From positions 1,674,001-1,738,000 of the forward strand of contig NZ_CP072934.1 in NCBI RefSeq assembly GCF_024453815.1: a stretch of DNA of 64,000 bases, read 5' to 3'. The notes beneath the pieces are model-generated. The model saw only the letters and a list, made by a program, of their open reading frames with translations. It did not search any database and was not told the origin of the DNA. This DNA comes from Corynebacterium pseudogenitalium (GTDB lineage Bacteria > Actinomycetota > Actinomycetes > Mycobacteriales > Mycobacteriaceae). Position numbers and translations under genes: made by a program. Of the stretch, positions 59,165-64,000 are shown in pieces; within the stretch, counting starts at the first letter, position 1, and the number at the start of each line of letters is the position of its first letter.

Positions 59165-59905
59165 TTAGGCTGGCTTGCGGCCAATCACCAGGAAGGTCGG
59201 GCGCGACTCATGTCCCTGCGGCGCGCCGAACTCCTCGTCGATCTTGGTAATCTCCGGCAGCTCAACAACCTCGACGTCCTCCAGGCCAGCGGCGCGGAAG
59301 ACCTCTGCGTATGCCTCCGGGGAGTCGGCCGTCGCGAGTGGCAGCTCCTCGAGTACGTCGTCGGTGTAGGTCAGCACGAAGGAGTCCGGACCGTTATCGG
59401 AGATGACCTGCGTGTCCTTCGAGATCCCGTTCGGGAACCAGGTCGCGTCCGCGGCGATGATCAGACCGCCAGGCTTCAGCGCCTCGGCCCAGCCACGGAT
59501 CGCTTCCGTCGGCTCGCGCAGCGTCCACAGCAGGTAGCGGCTCACAACGACGTCGAAGTCGAAGAAGGACGGAGGCAGGTCCGTCACGTCGACTTCGGCG
59601 AACAGTGGGGTATTAATGCCTTCTTCCTGGCGAAGCTCCGCTTCGTCGCGGGCCTCGTCGAGCATCGGCTCGCACGCATCCACGCCAACAACCGCGTAGC
59701 CGAGCTCCGCAATGATGTGGGCAATGTAGCCGTCACCCGTGCCCATGTCCAACACGCGAACCGCGTCCTGCGGCATGTAGCGCTTGAAGATGTCAGTCCA
59801 CGCTGCGCGGTCTGCCTTGGCGCGCTCTGCTGTCCTGTGTTCGCGGTGGTATGCCTCAGCCCGGCCTGCCCAGTACTCGGTGATGCGTGCTTGGGTATCT
59901 GTCAT
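59165..59905 (-). CDS. Class I SAM-dependent methyltransferase
   Basis: A 246-residue protein from ATG 59905. Motif I is VRVLDMGTGDGYIAHII near 50, motif II VVGVDACEPMLDEAR, and FDVVVSRYLLWTLREP with LKPGGLIIAADATWF complete the fold. The substrate cannot be told; this group (methyltransferase type 11) includes enzymes on small molecules. It lies 27 bases downstream of nothing obvious and 27 bases upstream of the M3 peptidase, on the same strand, so it may be the first gene of that operon. Confidence 0.86.
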   Translation of the reverse strand: MTDTQARITEYWAGRAEAYHREHRTAERAKADRAAWTDIFKRYMPQDAVRVLDMGTGDGYIAHIIAELGYAVVGVDACEPMLDEARDEAELRQEEGINTPLFAEVDVTDLPPSFFDFDVVVSRYLLWTLREPTEAIRGWAEALKPGGLIIAADATWFPNGISKDTQVISDNGPDSFVLTYTDDVLEELPLATADSPEAYAEVFRAAGLEDVEVVELPEITKIDEEFGAPQGHESRPTFLVIGRKPA

Positions 59906-60012
59906 TTGGGACAACTCATTCCTACAGAAGAAAGACAATAATCACTCACTAGCATAAGTCACCTTCGGCAGCTCGTCGAGGAACTTGGCGGGAGCGTTTA
60001 CACTGGCCTGTC

Positions 60013-61257
60013 ATGGACGTCACCATCACCTGCCCCGCCGGCGCGATCACCGGCACCGCCACCACAGCCACCCGCGAGTTCTACTCCATCCCCTACTCGC
60101 GTATCGACGTCCCCTTCGATCCCCCACGTCCCGCCCCCGAGGGCCATCTCATCGACGCCACCACGCCGCACCCAGACACCATCGGGCTGAGCATCACCAC
60201 CCCGGCAACAGCGCGGGCCCTGGATGACTACCCGGTGATGGTCTACCTGCACGGCGGCCGCTTCGAGGAGGGCAACCACTGCGAGACCACCTCCCAGCCG
60301 GAGGCGTTCGCGAAGCAAGGCGTCGTGCAGGTGCGGGTGGGGTACCGTCGAAAATTCCCTGGACTGCTCCCCTTCACCAATGACACGTCGTTCCGCGCGG
60401 TGGAGGACTGCCAGGAGGCGCTGCGGTGGGTGCTGCGCAACATCGAGCACTTCGGCGGCGACCCAACCAACGTCACGCTGGTCGGGCACTCGGCGGGGGC
60501 GGCGCTGGCGCTCTGGTTGGCGCGCCGCGACCACTACCAGGGAGCGTTCCGGCGCGTGCTGGCGCTGTCCCCCGCGTTTCCGCGCGTGCCCTTTGCGCAG
60601 CGCAAGTGGGCGGCGCGCGGGGCGCTCGGCACGCCGCTGACGCGCCTCGACCTCAACTGGTTGGCCGAGCGCCGCCCGGACGCCATCGAGCGCGCCTACC
60701 AGCGCTTCCGCACCCAGTACTTCCACGACATCGCGCTTGGCCCGGCACCCTTCGAGCCTGCGGAGCTCGCCGAGGTACCAATCGTGGTCACCTCCACCCG
60801 CGAGGAGTTCCACCAGTCCGGCGAGGGCTTCAACGCCTTTGGCGCCACGTTCATCCGCTGCTTCGGCCGATTCTTCGGCGCCAAAAGCGCGGCAGCCCGG
60901 CGCAACTACATCGAGGCCGCACGAACCACGGACCCCGGCAAACTCGCGGGCAGGTTCTTCTCGGACGCGCTGGTCCGCCGCTGGGTCGACGACGCCTGCG
61001 AGCACGGCCCCGCCGACATCCGCCAGATCGAGTTCTGCGCGGACACCCCGCTCGGCCACAGCTACGAGCTCGAGGCACTCTTCGGGGAGCCCACGACCTA
61101 CATCGGCCAGCTCATCTACGGCTACATCTGCAGCGGGCAGGCCGACTGGCCCACCTACCGCCCGGGCCGAAACGTCCTGCGCGCCTCGCTCAACGCCGAC
61201 ACGACGACGGTCGTGGAGGATCCGCTGCGCAGCGTTCGGGAGGCGTTCAACCAGTAG
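60013..61257 (+). CDS. Type-B carboxylesterase family protein
   Basis: A 414-residue alpha/beta hydrolase. The oxyanion-hole motif is VMVYLHGGRFEEGNH near 75, and the nucleophile elbow is TLVGHSAGAALALWLA near 160 with Ser in GHSAG. CQEALRWVLRNIEHFGGDP between them is the usual segment of para-nitrobenzyl-esterase-like enzymes. The acid and His are probably near TSTREEF and in the C-terminal third, though the His is not clear by eye. It likely hydrolyses small esters in the cytoplasm. Its stop nearly meets that of the converging idi gene. Confidence 0.86.
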   Translation: MDVTITCPAGAITGTATTATREFYSIPYSRIDVPFDPPRPAPEGHLIDATTPHPDTIGLSITTPATARALDDYPVMVYLHGGRFEEGNHCETTSQPEAFAKQGVVQVRVGYRRKFPGLLPFTNDTSFRAVEDCQEALRWVLRNIEHFGGDPTNVTLVGHSAGAALALWLARRDHYQGAFRRVLALSPAFPRVPFAQRKWAARGALGTPLTRLDLNWLAERRPDAIERAYQRFRTQYFHDIALGPAPFEPAELAEVPIVVTSTREEFHQSGEGFNAFGATFIRCFGRFFGAKSAAARRNYIEAARTTDPGKLAGRFFSDALVRRWVDDACEHGPADIRQIEFCADTPLGHSYELEALFGEPTTYIGQLIYGYICSGQADWPTYRPGRNVLRASLNADTTTVVEDPLRSVREAFNQ

Positions 61258-61258
61258 G

Positions 61259-61816
61259 CTAGCGCCCGGCGCGCTCCAGCACAGCACGCAGCCGCTTATC
61301 CGCCAGCTCTTCGACCAGCCACGGCGAAAACGCGAACGGGGTCGCGTCCGCCGCGCGAACAACGTCGGCGGGGTCCGCCCAGTGCAACGAGTCCACCTCG
61401 TCCGGGTTCGGGTCCACAGCCTCGTGGCCCGGCGCCAGGCGCGCGGAGTACACCGGGCAGACTTCGTACTCAACGATGCCGGAGGAATCCACCGCACGGT
61501 AGCGGAACTCCGGCAGCACCGGCGTCACGTCCAGCACAGCCCCCTCCGGCAAGCGCAGTTCCTCGACCGAGCGGCGCAGGATCGCCGCCGGCACGTCCTC
61601 TCCGGGGCCGGGGTGGCCGCAGAAGGAGTTGGTCCACACACCGGGCCACGTCTTCTTCCCCAACGCGCGCCGGGTGAGCAGCAGCTGGCCGTCCTCGTTG
61701 AACAGCCAGCAGGAAAACGCCAGGTGCAGCGGGGTGTCCCCGGTGTGAACTGCGGCCTTGTCCGCGGAGCCGATCGGCGCGCCGTCCTCACTGAGCAGGA
61801 TTACTTCTTCGCGCAT
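61259..61816 (-). CDS. idi: Isopentenyl-diphosphate delta-isomerase, type I
   Basis: A 185-residue Nudix-fold isomerase that converts IPP to DMAPP for isoprenoid (carrier lipid, menaquinone, carotenoid) synthesis. Features: LHLAFSCWLFNEDGQLLLTR, the catalytic Cys in WTNSFCGHPGPGED, and the Glu-containing EYEVCPVYSA segment. It overlaps the lipoprotein gene upstream by one base (TAATG), so the two are translated in step. Confidence 0.94.
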   Translation of the reverse strand: MREEVILLSEDGAPIGSADKAAVHTGDTPLHLAFSCWLFNEDGQLLLTRRALGKKTWPGVWTNSFCGHPGPGEDVPAAILRRSVEELRLPEGAVLDVTPVLPEFRYRAVDSSGIVEYEVCPVYSARLAPGHEAVDPNPDEVDSLHWADPADVVRAADATPFAFSPWLVEELADKRLRAVLERAGR

Positions 61817-62352
61817 TAGTTATTCAGGTTCCCCTTGAACTTCACGTTGCCGATCGTAAACTCCGCATCCCACAGGCCATCCGGGGTCACGTCGAAGGCA
61901 TACTTCGCGTTCGTGGTTGCCCCCGGACCCAGCGGGCGGTCCACGCCGAGGATGTCTACCCCTGCCTGCTCGGCGCTGATCGGGTTGGCGTCGACAAACT
62001 TGTTGTTGCCGGTGTTGTAGCGCAGCTTCGGCTTGAGCACGTCAACGGGCATTGGCACGTCGCTCTTGTTCGTCACTGCCACGACGATAATGCTGCCGGC
62101 GCCGGTGCCGTAGCTGCTGCCCTGCCACTTGTAGGACAGCTCCATCTTCGGGTCATCGACGCGCTCGCCGGTGATCTCCGTGGAGGTCACCGGGTCCACC
62201 TGCTCTTGGTGGAACTCCGGCTGTGGGGCGCCAGTGGGCGTCGTCACCTCGATGTCAGTGGATGTTGCGGTGTCATCCTCAGACACGCACCCGCCCAGCG
62301 TGAGAGTAGTAACGAGCAGCAAGACCGCAGCTGACAGTGTGTGGTGGCGCAT
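61816..62352 (-). CDS. Putative lipoprotein (DUF4352-like)
   Basis: A 178-residue protein from ATG 62352. The signal is HHTLSAAVLLLVTTLTLGGC with lipobox LGGC, so the mature protein would be lipid-anchored outside. A Thr/Asp-rich linker precedes a beta-sandwich domain (SIIVVAVTNKSDVPMPVDVL, AKYAFDVTPDG) of the kind seen in DUF4352 immunoglobulin-like domains. Function unknown; its coupling to idi may simply reflect gene packing. Confidence 0.8.
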   Translation of the reverse strand: MRHHTLSAAVLLLVTTLTLGGCVSEDDTATSTDIEVTTPTGAPQPEFHQEQVDPVTSTEITGERVDDPKMELSYKWQGSSYGTGAGSIIVVAVTNKSDVPMPVDVLKPKLRYNTGNNKFVDANPISAEQAGVDILGVDRPLGPGATTNAKYAFDVTPDGLWDAEFTIGNVKFKGNLNN

Positions 62353-62435
62353 CGGTGCCCTTTCATATGGTTCAAGCGAAAACAATTGGTCACTATTGTA
62401 CGAGTTTCACCCGGCCGCGCTACGCTGGGCCACCT

Positions 62436-64000
62436 ATGCAATCTCTCACCCGTGTTTTACAAAGCGCTTCCGCCCTGTGGCCGTTCTACCTCGCCATCGT
62501 TGTGATCTCGACGGTTGTGGCAGGCCTCGGGCTCATTTCGCCATTTATCGTCCGCGAGGCAACCGACACAATTGTCGACGCCATCAATAACTCCGACAAC
62601 GCGCCCGCCGACCCAGTGCGCACCGTGCTGTGGCTCGCGTTCGCGCTGTTTATTGCGACCTCGCTCAGCGGGCTGGCGAAAAATGTCTCCGGCTACCTCG
62701 GCGACGTCATGGCGGCGAGGATCCGGCAGATCCTGTCCACCCGCTACTTCGCCAAACTGCTTTCGCTGCCGCAGCGCTACTTCGACACCCAGGTCACCGG
62801 CACCATCATTGCCAGGCTGGATCGTTCGATTGCCTCGGTGACACAGTTCATCCAGTCTTTCTCCAACAACTTCTTGCCGATGATCATCCAGATCATCGCC
62901 ATCCTCATCATCACCTCCTTTTATTACTGGCCGCTGACCCTGCTGCTGCTGGCGCTCTTCCCCATCTACACGTGGCTGACGGCGCTGACCTCGAAGCGGT
63001 GGCAGAAGTGGGAGGCGGAGAAGAACGCGCAGATCGACGAAGCGAACGGGCGCTTCGCGGAGGTCGTCGGCCAGGTCAAGGTGACCAAGTCATACGTGGC
63101 GGAGGTCCGCGAGCTGGACAAGTTCGGCAACCACTACAACAACACGGTGAGCATCACCCGCCCGCAGTCGCGCTGGTGGCACTCCATGGACGCCCTGCGC
63201 GGGCTGGCGATGTCGCTGATTTTCATGGGCATCTACATGATCCTGTTCGTGCGCACCATTCAGGGCCACTTCAGTATCGGTGACATGGTCATGCTCATTC
63301 AGCTAGTCACGATGGCCCGCCAGCCGGTCATGATGCTGAGCTGGATCGTCGACAGCGCCCAGCGAGCCGTCGCAGGTTCCCGCGACTACTTCCATGTCAT
63401 GGACGAGATGGTAGAGCCAACCGCGAACCGCGAACTCGTTGCGGCGACCCAAACCTCAGGCGTGCCGGAACTCACCGTTCAAGAGCACCGCCCGCTGCCG
63501 GTCCAGGAACCCGTCGTGGAGTTCGACTCGGTCACCTTCGAGTACGAGCCTGGCGAGCCCGTCATCCACGACATGAGCTTTCGCGCCCACGCTGGGGAGA
63601 AGGTCGCCCTGGTCGGAGAGTCCGGCGGTGGCAAGTCCACCATCGTGAACCTGCTGCTGGGCCTCTACCCCATCCAGGAAGGCACCCTGAAGGTGTGCGG
63701 GCAGGATCTGGCGGAGCTGGGCGTCGAAAAGCTGCGCGCGACCACGGGCGTGGTGTTCCAGGAGGCGGCGCTGTTCTCGGGCACGGTGTTTGAGAACATC
63801 GCCTACGGCAAGCCAGACGCGACGATGGACGAGGTGGTCGCGGTGGCTAAGCGCGCCAACGCGCACGACTTCATCATGAAGTTCACCGAAGGCTATGACA
63901 CCGTCATCGGCGAGCGCGGCCTGCGCCTGTCCGGCGGGCAGCGCCAGCGCGTCGCGGTCGCGCGCGCGATGTTGAAGGACGCGCCGATCTTGATTCTCGA
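62436..64000 (+). CDS. ABC transporter with fused membrane and ATPase domains, 3' end missing
   Basis: The first 521 codons; the gene runs off the window. TACGCT lies nine bases before ATG 62436 (leaderless pattern). An exporter-type membrane domain with about six helices covers residues 1-330 (FYLAIVVISTVVAGLGLISP ... VTGTIIARLDRSIASV). The ATPase follows: Walker A VALVGESGGGKSTIVNLLLG near 390, Q-loop TGVVFQEAALFSG, signature LRLSGGQRQRVAVARAML near 490, and the beginning of Walker B (ILILD) at the very end. The Q-loop and signature are intact. It is probably a lipid, peptide or drug exporter; the substrate is unknown. Confidence 0.9.
   Translation, partial: MQSLTRVLQSASALWPFYLAIVVISTVVAGLGLISPFIVREATDTIVDAINNSDNAPADPVRTVLWLAFALFIATSLSGLAKNVSGYLGDVMAARIRQILSTRYFAKLLSLPQRYFDTQVTGTIIARLDRSIASVTQFIQSFSNNFLPMIIQIIAILIITSFYYWPLTLLLLALFPIYTWLTALTSKRWQKWEAEKNAQIDEANGRFAEVVGQVKVTKSYVAEVRELDKFGNHYNNTVSITRPQSRWWHSMDALRGLAMSLIFMGIYMILFVRTIQGHFSIGDMVMLIQLVTMARQPVMMLSWIVDSAQRAVAGSRDYFHVMDEMVEPTANRELVAATQTSGVPELTVQEHRPLPVQEPVVEFDSVTFEYEPGEPVIHDMSFRAHAGEKVALVGESGGGKSTIVNLLLGLYPIQEGTLKVCGQDLAELGVEKLRATTGVVFQEAALFSGTVFENIAYGKPDATMDEVVAVAKRANAHDFIMKFTEGYDTVIGERGLRLSGGQRQRVAVARAMLKDAPILIL

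Overview
The window is a piece of an actinobacterial chromosome, almost certainly Corynebacterium. The evidence is high-GC coding sequence over most of its length, the syntenic blocks eno-ftsB-DUF501-ppx and hemW-hrcA-dnaJ-rsmE-phoH-ybeY-corC-era-recO-uppS, a cory-CC-star protein, and many genes that begin 7-10 bases after a TANNNT box (leaderless style). No tRNA or rRNA gene was recognised.

Layout. 1-11.9 kb: AT-richer envelope-polysaccharide locus with a partial glycosyltransferase-like gene, a five-gene minus-strand operon (GT4, unknown protein, GT2+GT4 fusion, Wzm/Wzt-type ABC exporter), a nested insertion (an IS481-family element split by an IS21-family element, both with target duplications), and an alpha/beta-hydrolase-fold protein. 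11.9-15 kb: wecB, a small protein, ppx and DUF501. 15.0-15.15 kb: an undescribed small RNA gene. 15.16-18.6 kb: AT-rich accessory island between DUF501 and ftsB, with an XRE-ImmA/IrrE protein and a DUF3644 protein carrying an R-x4-H motif, a candidate toxin-antitoxin or phage-defence module. 18.8-26.3 kb: ftsB, eno, a lytic transglycosylase, small secreted proteins, mazG and dnaG. 26.3-30 kb: a large exported protein, a secreted barnase-like RNase and an AbiEi-like protein. 30.3-33.2 kb: cstA, a small Cys-Cys-ending protein and an ArsA-type ATPase in one operon. 33.3-42 kb: dgt, a TPM-domain protein, glyS, zur, uppS, recO and era. 42-44 kb: an AbiEi/DUF559-like nuclease gene enclosed by copies of a palindromic repeat. 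43.9-51.8 kb: pdxY and the heat-shock/ribosome-maturation operon, with a CIRCE operator on hrcA. 52-64 kb: fadD15, malQ, two tiny membrane proteins, an M3 peptidase, a methyltransferase, a carboxylesterase, idi, a lipoprotein and the start of an ABC exporter.

At least four families of non-coding palindromic repeats lie between genes: R1 (22.4 and 52.0 kb), R2 (29.0, 30.1 and 33.2 kb), R3 (18.5, 42.1, 42.3, 43.6 and 43.8 kb) and a single R4 (51.9 kb). R2 and R3 sit on both sides of two related AbiEi-like genes, the most unusual pattern here together with the XRE-ImmA/DUF3644 island, the cstA-CC-ArsA operon and the small RNA. All names rest on reading motifs by eye; no database search was run.
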